Positions 20,701 through 29,866 of a DNA stretch of 64,000 nucleotides are shown here, in pieces. Source of the stretch: JACVRW01 sp963821275 (GTDB lineage Bacteria > Actinomycetota > Thermoleophilia > Solirubrobacterales > Thermoleophilaceae); assembly GCA_963821275.1 (NCBI GenBank), contig CAWGDF010000003.1, forward strand, positions 76,386 to 140,385. Direction: 5' to 3'. Position numbers and translations under genes: made by a program. The stretch's first letter is position 1. Each line of letters begins with the position of its first letter. The notes under the pieces are model-generated. The model did no database searches. It was not told where the DNA came from and saw only the letters and a program-made list of their open reading frames with translations.

Positions 20701-22592
20701 GAACCCCGTCGGCATCGGGCTCGCCCTCGCCGTGATAGTGGAGGCCGAAGTCATAGATCCAGGTGTGCCCTGCCCCCTCCGGCGTGATCTCGTAGGGGCG
20801 CTCGTCCGCCACCTCGACGCCCATGTCCTCGAACAGGGGCAGCATGTTCGACAGCGTCAGCGGCGAGCCCAGCTTGTAGAGCTTTGCCCGCAGGGTTCCC
20901 GCCGGCGCCTCGAGCGGACGGAAGACGCTCATGGTCAGCTGGTTCTGGTCGGTCAGCGCCTCGATCCGGCGAATGTCGGAGAGCGCGGAGCGTGCCACCC
21001 AGTCCGCGCGGTAGGCGGTCGGGAAGGCATCGCGGTAGCGGCTGATCAGCTCGGCGCCGCGCTCCTCGCCCTGCTCCTCGACCAGGGCCGCCTCCAGGTC
21101 GTCGGTCCAGGCGCGCGTGGCCTCGACGATCCGGGCCTCGATCTCTGCCGCGTCGATGTCAGGCAGCCGGCCCGGCTCGGAGTAGACCAGATAGTGCAGC
21201 CGCACCAGCACCGACTCGGACACGCGCGTCGTGTAGTCGATGGTCGTGGCGTTCGTGGCCTCGCGCAGGATCGCCTCGATCCGCTTGCGGTTGTCGGTGT
21301 TGAAGCGGTCCCGGGGCACGAACACCAGGCAGGTGAGAAAGCGGCCGAAGGGGTCGCGCCGGACGAACAGACGCACCCGCTGGCGCTCGCCGAGGTGCAG
21401 GATGCCGAGGGAGATCTCGACCAGGTCGTCCTCGGAGATCTGGAACAGCTCGTCGCGGGGGAAGGTCTCGAGGATCTCGAGCAGCGCCTTCTCGTTGTGG
21501 CTTCCGGGCGGGAAGTCGGCGTGGCGCAGCACGGCGTCGACCTTGCGGCGCAGGACCGGTATCTCGCGCGCGCTGGCGTGATAGGCCGTATGGGTGTAGA
21601 GGCCGAGAAAGCGGCGCTCTCCGGTGACCCGTCCGTCGGCGTCGAAGGTCTTGACGCCGACGTAGTCGAGATAGGACGGGCGATGGACCGTGGCGCGGGA
21701 GTTGGCCTTCGTGAGGTTGAGCAGGTAGGGCTCGAGCGCGAGCGAGCGCACCCCGGGGGGAAGCCGGTCGAGCGTCCGTTTGTGGCGCTCGCCCTCCTCC
21801 TGGCGCAGGATGCCGAGCCCGGTGTCCTCGGCGGCCTCGAGGCGCACATCGCCGTCCTCTTCACGGATCCGGTACTCGCGGTAGCCAAGGAACGTGAACG
21901 CGTGGTCCTCGAGCCAGTTGAGGAAGGCGCTGGTCTCGTCGACCTCGTCGGGATCGAGCGGCGGGGGGCTGTGCTCGAGCTCGGCGGCAATCGCAAGTGC
22001 TCGCCCGCTCATGTCGGGCCAGTCCTCGACCGCAGCGCGCACCTGGTCGAGCACGTCGGCCAGTCCGGCGCGCAGCTCCTCCAGCTCCCGCGGACCGGAC
22101 TGGCGGTCGATCTCGGCGTGGATCACCGACTCGGCGATCGCCCCGTCGTCGCCGTCCGGCTGGGCCGCCAGCACCTCCTGGAGCCTGCCCTCGGCGTCGC
22201 GCCGGACCTGCAGCACCGGATGGATGAGCAGATGCACTCCGAAGCCCCGGCGGCTCAGCTCCATCGTGACCGAGTCCGTCAGGAAGGGCATGTCGTCGGT
22301 CACGACCTCCACGGCCGTGTGCGACGACTGCCAGCCGTGAGCCTCGAACTCCGGGTTGTACACCCGCACCGGTGCTCGTGCCGGGCGTGCGCCTGCGGGC
22401 GAGGTTGAAGTGGGCAAGGGCGACCCCGTAGACGTCGAGCGCGTTACGGTCGGCCAGGTCCTCCGGCGGGACCCAGCGGTAGTACTGCCGGACGAAGGCC
22501 TCGGCCTGGGCAGCCACGTCGTCGGAGAGCTGCGACTGCAACCTCGAGCAGACGTTGTCCAGCAGTGCCCTGTCGACGCTCTCGACGCTCAC
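17783..22592 (-). CDS. gdh: NAD-specific glutamate dehydrogenase, large (about 180 kDa) type, one frameshift
   Basis: About 1,600 residues, the usual length of the large NAD-glutamate dehydrogenases, which deaminate glutamate to 2-oxoglutarate for catabolism. The catalytic core is clear: VGAKGGFVVKRPP, GGETGYDHKAMGITARGAW and DMSGDVFGNGMLLS in the central third; the N-terminal part holds ACT-like and PAS-like segments. Translation starts at a GTG at 22592 (MSVESVDRALL). Near 22390 the frame shifts: AHFNLARRR in one frame continues as ARAPVRVYNPEFEAHGW in another, which reads as one extra or two missing bases. The rest, 1,544 codons, is uninterrupted. A single assembly indel is the likely cause. 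Confidence 0.9.
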
Positions 22593-22651
22593 TTCAGACG
22601 AGCCTCCGGGTCGAGTCTACGCCGCGCTACGTGTGCTACGACACCCTGTCT

Positions 22652-23485
22652 GTGAGCACCTCGATCCACATCCTCTCGGACCGGCTCGACGACGAGCGGC
22701 GCGGCGACCTGATCTACCGGGGCGGTCTCCTGATCTTCAAGGACGTGGCCCCGCTCCGCGAGGTCTCGCTCCTCGCAGAGGAGTTGATCGGCGATCTGGT
22801 GGGCGCCGAGCCGGGCCTCGACGGGCCGGACGCGGCCGCGATCGACGAGCTGCAGGCCCGCTTCGGGCGCGACCCGCGGGTGGAGCGCCTCTTTCGTGCC
22901 GCCCTCGAGCAGGTCGGCCTGGCCGGCGAGCGCAATTACTGGGACTCCATCCGCCTGCGAGTGGTCCCCCCGGTCCGGCGCGGTGCCGGGCCGCAAATCG
23001 GCAGGATCGGATTGCATCGAGACACCTGGTCGTCGAACGTGCCCCAGCAGACGAACTGGTGGATGACGATCCGCCCGCTCTCGGCGGAGCGCACGATCGC
23101 GTTCTACCCCGGCTATTGGGAGCGGCCGATCCAGAACACGAGCGCGGACTGGGACCTGGACGCGGTCCGCGAGCGGCGGCGGAGAGGTGAGCCCGACGAG
23201 GAGCTCCCGATCGTGCCGGAGCCGACCGAGCCCGTGGACCCGGAGTCGGAGCTACGCGTGGTGCTCGAGCCCGGCGATTTCCTCTGCTTCTCCGGCGCGC
23301 ACTTGCACGCGAGCGTGCCCAACACGTCGGACGCGACGCGCTACAGCGTGGAGCTTCGAACGGTCTGCCTTGACGACCTGACGCGCGACCGCGGAGCCCC
23401 CGACTTGGATGGACGCGCCCCGGCCGTCCCGCTCGAGTGGTTCCGCTCGATGACGGACGGAGCCCCGCTCCGCCGCAGCCCTTGA
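22652..23485 (+). CDS. Predicted Fe(II)/2-oxoglutarate-type oxygenase
   Basis: A 277-residue protein whose centre and end fit a double-stranded beta-helix oxygenase: H122-R-D124 in IGLHRDTW as the proximal iron ligands, H219 in HLHASVPN as the distal one, and R230 (SDATRYSVELRTV) to hold 2-oxoglutarate. Between them WWMTIRPL and FYPGYW are aromatic-rich and may line the substrate site. The family and substrate are not identified with certainty; it resembles phytanoyl-CoA dioxygenase-like proteins. I chose the GTG at 22652; the frame is open to 22565 with another GTG at 22631. It diverges from the glutamate dehydrogenase, with 59 bases between starts. Confidence 0.55.
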   Translation: MSTSIHILSDRLDDERRGDLIYRGGLLIFKDVAPLREVSLLAEELIGDLVGAEPGLDGPDAAAIDELQARFGRDPRVERLFRAALEQVGLAGERNYWDSIRLRVVPPVRRGAGPQIGRIGLHRDTWSSNVPQQTNWWMTIRPLSAERTIAFYPGYWERPIQNTSADWDLDAVRERRRRGEPDEELPIVPEPTEPVDPESELRVVLEPGDFLCFSGAHLHASVPNTSDATRYSVELRTVCLDDLTRDRGAPDLDGRAPAVPLEWFRSMTDGAPLRRSP

Positions 23486-23494
23486 GAGGGACGC

Positions 23495-24227
23495 TCAGGC
23501 AGCTCGGGCCTGGCTGACCAGCTCGGGCACGGTCACGAACTGATACCCGTCGGCGGTGAGCCGGGCCATGATCTCGTCCGCGGCGGCCACCGATTTGGCG
23601 CGGTCGCCGGCCGGCTCGAGGTGGGTGCCGTCGTGCAGCAGGATCACGTCACCCTCGCCGGTCTTGCGGCAGTGGCGGGCGATCGAGTGCGAGGTCTCCC
23701 GCTTGCGCCAGTCCCAGCCGGTGATCGACCACAGCACCGGCACGTAGCCCGGCCGAGCGGATCGCCCGCAGGGTGCCCGGGCGCCGGCGGCCCCACGGCG
23801 GGCGGATCAGCGCGGCGCCGTCGACCTCGGAGAAGCTGACCCCCGAGGCCTCCACCGCCTCGCGACAGCGCCGCAGCTCCTCCTGCACCTCCGAGCCAGA
23901 CTTCAGCGCCAGCGTCGGGTGGGTGAAGGTGTGGTTGCCCAGTGCGTGGCCTGCCGCCTCCAGCTCCCGTATCAGGCCGGGCTCGCGCTCGGCCCAGCGC
24001 CCGATCAAAAAGAACGTGCCGTGCGCGTTGTGGCGCTCCAGCGTCTTCATCATCTTCTCGGTGTAGGCCGGGTTCGGGCCGTCGTCGAAGGTGATTGCGA
24101 TCCGCTTGCCGGCGTCGGGCTCGCGGCAGATGGTCTTGCCGTAGAGCTGGGAGGTCGGCACCTGGGTGTGGTAGTAGGCGAAGCCCGCGGCGGCCACGGG
24201 CGCGAGCAGCGCTGTCTTGGAAGCCAT
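23495..24227 (-). CDS. Polysaccharide deacetylase (NodB domain), one frameshift
   Basis: Residues 1-20 form a membrane anchor or signal; the NodB domain follows with all five motifs: TFDDGPNP (catalytic Asp pair), HTFTHP (metal His pair), RPPWGRR, the Trp-rich WSITGWDW and LLHDG. The enzyme removes acetyl groups from cell-wall or capsular glycans at the outer face. The frame breaks near 23748-23752: AIRSAG must continue as YVPVLWSITG, restored by removing one G from a GCCGGGC run. Apart from this the protein (about 243 residues) is complete. It lies 11 bases after the PLC-like membrane protein gene on the same strand. Confidence 0.82.
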
Positions 24228-24238
24228 GCGCGCGAAAG

Positions 24239-26446
24239 CTATCCGGACTGTCCCGTCTGCGCACGCTGGCGCTCACGGACGGCGCGCACGCGCTCCTCGT
24301 TGAGCGCGGCCACTGCGGGAATCAGCCTGCCCTGGTCGTAGTAGTCCACGGCGATCAGGTTGGCCGTCACGCCGCGCACCCGGGCGCAGCGGTGGGCCCG
24401 GTCGAGGATGAAACGCTCCCGCTGGAACGGCCGGTTGGCCTGGAGGCGCGGCGGGAACAGGTCGGCCCAGTGATTGAGCATCAGGAGCGGGCTGTCGGCC
24501 GAGCCGCGGAAGCGCTTGCAGGAGAGCTGCGAGGCTTTGGTGGCCTTCAGAGGTGTGTCCTGCACGAGCGAGAACCCGTCGATGTACCACGGCACCGTCC
24601 CGTCCGCGTCCTTCTCGGTCAGGACGATCACGCGCTCGTTGGACCGCACCAGCTGGCCCAGGGTGGGTAGCGGCTCGTCGCGGTCGAGAGTGGCCACGTA
24701 CTTGTCGAGCCCCGACTCCTTGAAGCTCTTCTCTATGTCCTGCGGGGTCACGTAGGGCTCCATGAAGATGACCGCCACCTCGCCGCGGTTCTTGTCCAGG
24801 AACTCCCGGATGTCCGTGAGCGCGTTCACCATCCGGGTTGCCCCCAGCTCACACACGGTGTGGCACAAAAACAGCTCGCGCTCGCCGCCCTCGCCCCGCA
24901 GCCCCACGCGCCCCGCCAGGCGCTCCGCCGCCTTGAGGACCTTGGGCGGCAGCGCCGCCACGACCCGGTTGCGGTCGCGCTGCTCGGTGTGGAAGTCCGT
25001 CTTGACGCGGCCGTTGCCGCCCTCCACACCCCAGTGGGCGTCGAGCAGGAACAGGCGGATGCCGTCCCTGAGCTGGCGCGGGATGTTGCGGCGCTGGTTG
25101 GCGATGAACCAGCCGGGGCTGTCGGCGGCCGAGAAAGAGTTGTGCGTGCCGGCGAACACCACCTCGTTGAGGGGCACGGCGCAGAGGCCGCGGGAGCCGT
25201 TGCAGGTGCCGGCCTTGGTCACCGCGGCGCTCTCGGGGTCCTCGGCGCTGTTGGTGGCGATTGCCACCACCCCGGCAAGCGCTGCCACGCACGCCACCGC
25301 GGCCACCCCCGCAACCGCGAAGGCCCTCCGGCGACCGCCCTCCGCGGCCTCCGTGCTGGCGGCCGCACCGCCGCGCTGGAGCAGCACGAGCACCTCGCTC
25401 GTCCCGTAGAAGACGAGGAACGCGCCGAGCACCACGGCCAGCACCTGGAGCGCGAGCATGGGGTTGAGCACCACGAGGACGCCCACGGCCAGCGCGATCA
25501 CACCGCGCAGGGCCCGTGCCGGGGTGCCGGCTGGGCGGTCGAACAGCCGCCGGCGCAGCTTGCTGACGGGCTCCTCGACGTCCTCCGGGTCGAGGGCCGC
25601 AGCCGCGGCGCCCACGACGAGGCCGGCCAGGGCGAGCAGCAGGGCCCAGCTGAAGAGGTCGCCCACATAGGCGTCCAGGATGCCCGCGACCGCGTCACGC
25701 ACCTGCTCGTCGGTCGTCTCGTCCTCGCCGTACACGCCCGCCAGCGTGCGGGCGCGCAGGATGAAGAGCGCGATGGCCAGCGTGGCGCCGACCGCGCCGA
25801 TCCCCACCCCGACCCGCAGGACCCCGATGCGCCGGTCGGGAGCGAGCGCGACGGCCGCGAGGAACACGACGATCGCCACCAGCGGCAGCACAATTCCGAG
25901 CACGCGGATGTCGTCGGCCACGGCCAGCGTCGTCCCCGCGAACTCGCGGCGGCGCAGCGTCAGCAGCGTCGGCTGGATGTCCCGAGGCAGCTCCTTGGCG
26001 ATCTTGGGCGAGACCGACTTCAGGCCGAAGCGGATCACCTGGGCCGCGTCGGCCAGGTCGAAGAGCGCGTTGCCGCGTTCGCGCTCGAAGAAGACCTGGT
26101 TGGTCTCGAGGGCCGCGGCGCGGAACAGGCGGCGGAAGGGATCGGTCTGGATCACCGCTCCCACGACCGACTCGAGCAGCGGTCGCACCGCCACGAGATC
26201 GGTCGAGCCGCGGTCCACGAGATTCACGACGATCTGCTGGCCCACCAGATCGCGCACGCCGTCGTTCTCCAGGGCCGTGACGGCGCGGTCCGCGAATGCC
26301 TCGCGATCGATGATCTCGGTGCGGCCGTAGAAGGCGATCGTCCCGGCGAACAGGAGGACCGCGCCAACCACCACGAGGACAATCGAGGCGATTCCTCTGC
26401 TTCGTTCGGAGAGGCGACCCGGCCGGCCTGAGGGGTTGCCGGTCAT
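24239..26446 (-). CDS. Multi-span membrane protein with C-terminal PI-PLC-X-like phosphodiesterase domain
   Basis: The 735-residue protein has a helix at 18-40, a soluble part (45-180), three more helices near 181-230 and 262-285, a further trio at 315-355 and 375-396, then a TIM-barrel phosphodiesterase from about 425. The PLC-like signatures are FAGTHNSF (H435-N436), LLDAHWG (D469, H471) and FLCHTVC (H529). The domain should face outside and cleave a phosphodiester, perhaps of a lipid or wall polymer; this is family knowledge, not shown here. Cys pairs at 414/422 hint at an exported disulfide. Its partner downstream is a glycan deacetylase, so a shared envelope role is plausible. Confidence 0.75.
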   Translation of the reverse strand: MTGNPSGRPGRLSERSRGIASIVLVVVGAVLLFAGTIAFYGRTEIIDREAFADRAVTALENDGVRDLVGQQIVVNLVDRGSTDLVAVRPLLESVVGAVIQTDPFRRLFRAAALETNQVFFERERGNALFDLADAAQVIRFGLKSVSPKIAKELPRDIQPTLLTLRRREFAGTTLAVADDIRVLGIVLPLVAIVVFLAAVALAPDRRIGVLRVGVGIGAVGATLAIALFILRARTLAGVYGEDETTDEQVRDAVAGILDAYVGDLFSWALLLALAGLVVGAAAAALDPEDVEEPVSKLRRRLFDRPAGTPARALRGVIALAVGVLVVLNPMLALQVLAVVLGAFLVFYGTSEVLVLLQRGGAAASTEAAEGGRRRAFAVAGVAAVACVAALAGVVAIATNSAEDPESAAVTKAGTCNGSRGLCAVPLNEVVFAGTHNSFSAADSPGWFIANQRRNIPRQLRDGIRLFLLDAHWGVEGGNGRVKTDFHTEQRDRNRVVAALPPKVLKAAERLAGRVGLRGEGGERELFLCHTVCELGATRMVNALTDIREFLDKNRGEVAVIFMEPYVTPQDIEKSFKESGLDKYVATLDRDEPLPTLGQLVRSNERVIVLTEKDADGTVPWYIDGFSLVQDTPLKATKASQLSCKRFRGSADSPLLMLNHWADLFPPRLQANRPFQRERFILDRAHRCARVRGVTANLIAVDYYDQGRLIPAVAALNEERVRAVRERQRAQTGQSG

Positions 26447-26472
26447 GCGAGCGTGGCCCTAGGGTATGGCAT

Positions 26473-27270
26473 GTGGCAAGCGACGCAATCGTTCTGGCGC
26501 AGCTGACTTTGGAGTTGAAGGGCGGCGAGGAGGAGTTCCTCAGCGCTGAGGGCACGCGGTCAGGGCTGATCGTTCTCGCCGGACTGATCCTCTCCTTCCT
26601 CCTGATCAGGGTGAGCACCCGGCTGATGCGCAGCCCCAAGGTGCCCTGGTGGCCCGGCAGCATCGAGAGCGGCGACCTGCACGTCCATCACCTGGTGTTC
26701 GGGAACGTGATGGTCCTCTTCTTCGGGTTCGTGCTCGCGCTGCAGCCCGCGAGCCCGTGGCTCGAGATCGCCGCCGCCGGCTTCGGCATCGGTGCGGGGC
26801 TCACGCTGGACGAGTTCGCGCTCTGGCTCCACCTGGACGATGTCTACTGGGCCGAGGAGGGCCGGCGCTCGGTCGACGCCGTGATCATCGCCACCGCGGT
26901 CGCCGGACTGCTGCTGATCGGCTTCTTGCCCTTCGGCACGGACGACTCCTGGGGGGTCATCGCCGGCTCGGTTGTGTTCGCCCTCTTCTTCGCGGCGATC
27001 ACGGTCGTGAAGGGCAAGGTCATCTTCGGCGTGGCCGCGATGCTCTTCCCAATATTCGGCTGGTTCGGCGCCATCCGGCTGGCGAAGCCAGGCTCGATCT
27101 GGGCTCGCCGCTTCTACAAGCCGGGCAGCAAGAAGCTCGCCCGCGCGGAGAAGCGCTACGCAAGGAAAACGGCCCGCTACCGGCGCTTCCAGGACCGGGT
27201 CGCCGGCGCGCCCGACGCGCCAACGGCCGAGGCCGGGCGCGAGGCTGCGGGCGGACCGGGAGCCGGCTAG
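26473..27270 (+). CDS. Unrecognised membrane protein with HxHH and LDEF motifs
   Basis: The 265-residue protein starts at a GTG and has about seven hydrophobic segments (30-47, 75-91, 97-112, 134-152, 160-178, 182-202) followed by a basic cytoplasmic tail. Two charged motifs sit at membrane edges: GDLHVHHLVFG with D68, H70, H72, H73 and LDEFALWLHLDDVYW with D113, E114, H120, D122, D123. So many potential metal ligands next to membrane helices suggest a membrane metal site, perhaps an enzyme; this is inference. I do not recognise a named family. It diverges from the PLC-like gene and is directly followed by a second unknown gene. Confidence 0.65.
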   Translation: MASDAIVLAQLTLELKGGEEEFLSAEGTRSGLIVLAGLILSFLLIRVSTRLMRSPKVPWWPGSIESGDLHVHHLVFGNVMVLFFGFVLALQPASPWLEIAAAGFGIGAGLTLDEFALWLHLDDVYWAEEGRRSVDAVIIATAVAGLLLIGFLPFGTDDSWGVIAGSVVFALFFAAITVVKGKVIFGVAAMLFPIFGWFGAIRLAKPGSIWARRFYKPGSKKLARAEKRYARKTARYRRFQDRVAGAPDAPTAEAGREAAGGPGAG

Positions 27271-28011
27271 CTGCACAGCGCCGGCGAGCTGCGCAGCTCG
27301 GCGTTCCGAATCGAGGTCGCGGGCCGGCCGGGTCCGCTCGCCTCGCTTTTCGAGGGCTTCTCGGAGCAGGACCGGTTGGGCGTCGTCATGCGCCATCCGT
27401 TCGGGGCGGTCGGGGCCAGCACGCTCATCACCGCCACGATCACCGCCTTCTACGACTTCCAGCGCGCCCGCGGGCCGGACTTCTTCGTCTATCCCGACTA
27501 CTTCCTCTTCCACGTCGGGCGGCGCCTGGGCGATCACGGCCGGCTCGACATCTGGCCCGCGCACAAGGAGGTGGTGGTCGCCGACGATCCTGACCGCGTC
27601 CTGGAGGCGATGAACGACCGCGCGATCACCCGGCTGGCCGTGGAGGACGAGCGCCGCCCGGCCGCCGTGCCGGACGCCGCGGCGGCCGCGAGCGCTCGCG
27701 GGCGGATCGCGACCTGCCTGGCCTACTCGGCCTCGGGCCGGGTGACCGACGGCGACGTGCGCATCACAGGCAACCGCGTCACCGAGGGCTACGTCGAGGG
27801 CGTGCTCGACCCCGAGCGCCGGCTGCGCGAGCTGCGAGAAGGCGCGGCGGACCCATCCGTCGTGGAGGCCGCCGCCGCCCGGGCGGAGGAGGTCGAGCCC
27901 GAGGTGCGCGCCCGGATCCGGGCCGGGCGGGCCGCGCTGCAGGAGAACGGCGTGCCGGTGGAGACCTACCGGCGAATCAGCCTCGAGGAGGCGCTGGCGC
28001 TCGCCTGCTAG
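27271..28011 (+). CDS. Unrecognised soluble protein coupled to the membrane protein upstream
   Basis: Coding-like sequence begins directly after the TAG of the membrane protein gene, in the same frame: GELRSSAFRIEVAG, then DFQRARGPDFFVYPDYFLFHVG and IWPAHKEVVVADDPDRVLEAMNDRAI. There is no ATG/GTG near its beginning; GGGAG at 27258-27262 stands 8 bases before a CTG at 27271, so a CTG start is likely. TTG at 27376 and ATG at 27388 are the conservative alternatives. Third codon positions are G/C throughout the extra 35 codons. The protein (up to 246 residues) is soluble, with an acidic Ala-rich C-terminal half. No family was recognised. Confidence 0.6.
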   Translation: MHSAGELRSSAFRIEVAGRPGPLASLFEGFSEQDRLGVVMRHPFGAVGASTLITATITAFYDFQRARGPDFFVYPDYFLFHVGRRLGDHGRLDIWPAHKEVVVADDPDRVLEAMNDRAITRLAVEDERRPAAVPDAAAAASARGRIATCLAYSASGRVTDGDVRITGNRVTEGYVEGVLDPERRLRELREGAADPSVVEAAAARAEEVEPEVRARIRAGRAALQENGVPVETYRRISLEEALALAC

Positions 28012-28072
28012 CTCGGCCCCCCGGAGTGCCTGCGACAGCTGCAGCCGTGACTGCCGACCGCGCTCCGTACCG

Positions 28073-29714
28073 CTAGCTCCCGACCGCCTCGGCAAGCCCG
28101 AGGCGCTCGACCGACTCCTCGCGCAGCTTGTACTTCTGGACCTTGCCGGTCACGGTCATCGGGAACTCCTCGGTGAACACCACGTAACGCGGCACCTTGA
28201 AGTGGGCCAGCTCGCCCTGGCAGAAGTCCCGGATCTCGTCCTCGCTGGCGCTCGCGTCCTCGCGCGTCACCACCCAGGCGCACAGCTCCTCGCCGTACTT
28301 GGGATCGGGAACGCCCACCACCTGGACGTCCGCGACGGCGGGATGGCCGTAGAGGAACTCCTCGATCTCGCGCGGGTAGACGTTCTCGCCGCCCCTGATC
28401 ACCATGTCCTTGATGCGCCCGACGATGCTGCAGTAGCCGTCCTCGTCCATCGTGGCCAGGTCGCCGGTGTGCATCCAGCCGGCCGCGTCGATCGCCTCGC
28501 CGGTCTTCCCGGGCTCGTCCCAGTAGCCCAGCATCACGCTGTAGCCGCGCGTGCAGAACTCGCCGCGCTCGCCGCGGGGGACCACGAGGCCGCTGTCAGG
28601 GTCGACCACCTTGATCTCGATGTGCGGCCCCGCCCGCCCCACCGAGCCCACGCGACGCTCGAGCGTGTCGTTCCGCCGGGTCTGGGTGGAGACGGGTGAG
28701 GTCTCGGTCATGCCGTAGCAGATGGCCACCTCCTCCATGTGCATCTCGCTCTGCACCCGCTTCATCACCTCCACCGGGCAGGGCGAGCCGGCCATGATCC
28801 CGGTCCGCAGCGAGCTGAGGTCGTGGGAGGCGAAATCCGGCTCGTCCAGCTCGGCGATGAACATCGTCGGCACGCCGTAGAGCGACGTGCAGCGCTCCTC
28901 CGCGACCGTCGTCAGCGTGGCCGCGGGCTCGAACGCCGGCGCGGGTATGACGATGCAGGCCCCATGGGCGGTCGCGCCCAGGTTGCCCATGACCATGCCG
29001 AAGCAGTGGTAGAAGGGCACGGGAACGCAGACGCGGTCTTCGGCGCCGTAGCCGAGCAGCTCGCCCACGAAGAAGCCGTTGTTGAGAATGTTGTGGTGCG
29101 AGAGGGTGGCGCCCTTGGGGTAGCCGGTCGTCCCGCTCGTGTACTGGATGTTGATCGGGTCGTCGAAGGCCAGCTCGCCCGCCCGCTCGGCCAGCGCGGC
29201 GGGGTCGTGGCGGTCGCCCGCGTCGACGAGCTGGCTCCAGTCCTCGTGCTCGGTGAAGACCACGCGCTCGAGCCGGTCGAGCCCGCTCCGCACGTCGTCG
29301 ACCATGGCCGCGTAGTCGCTGGTCTTGAAGCTCTGTGCGCTGACCAGGAGACGCACGCCCGACTGCTTGAGGGCGTACTCGAGCTCCGCGCGTCCGGTAC
29401 GCGGGGTTGATGTTGACCAGGATCGCGCCGACCTTTGCCGTCGCGTACTGGACGAACACCCACTCGGCGCAGTTGGGCGCCCAGATGCCCACGCGGTCGC
29501 CCTTGGCGATCCCGGCGGCCAGCAGGCCGAGCGCCACCCGGTCCACCTCCGCCTCCAGCTCCGCGTAGGTGAGGCGCAGCCCCTGCTGCGGGCTGACCAG
29601 CGCCTCGCGGTCCCCGAACCGCTCCGCGGTCCGGCGGAGGTTCTCGCCGATCGTCTCGCCCAGGAGCGCGGTCTCGCTCACGCCGTGGCTGTAGGCGGGC
29701 ATCGGCTCCCCCAT
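28073..29714 (-). CDS. AMP-binding acyl-CoA synthetase, one frameshift
   Basis: About 547 residues with the full adenylate-forming set: YTSGTTGYPKG (ATP loop), YGMTETSPVS, MHTGDLATMDEDGY, GRIKDMVIRGGENVYPREIE and the C-terminal TGKVQKYKL lysine. It activates a carboxylic acid as the acyl-adenylate and transfers it to CoA; medium- or long-chain fatty acids are the usual substrates of this branch. The ATG at 29714 (MGEPMPAYSHG) is chosen. Near 29386-29393 the frame jumps: INPAYRT continues as ELEYALKQSGVRLL only if one base in the CGCGCGGAG run is removed. Otherwise intact; probably an assembly indel. Confidence 0.88.
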
Positions 29715-29866
29715 TGCCGGAAATCTACCCGGGGGGCGAATTCGTGCACGCTTGACCGGGCATGCGCTCGGGCGTACCGTGGATCGCGGAGCCGGGGGAC
29801 TCGTCCGCCCGGCTCTTTCCGCGAACGGACTCCGATGACTCACACAAGGCGGAGAGGAAGCCGCGC

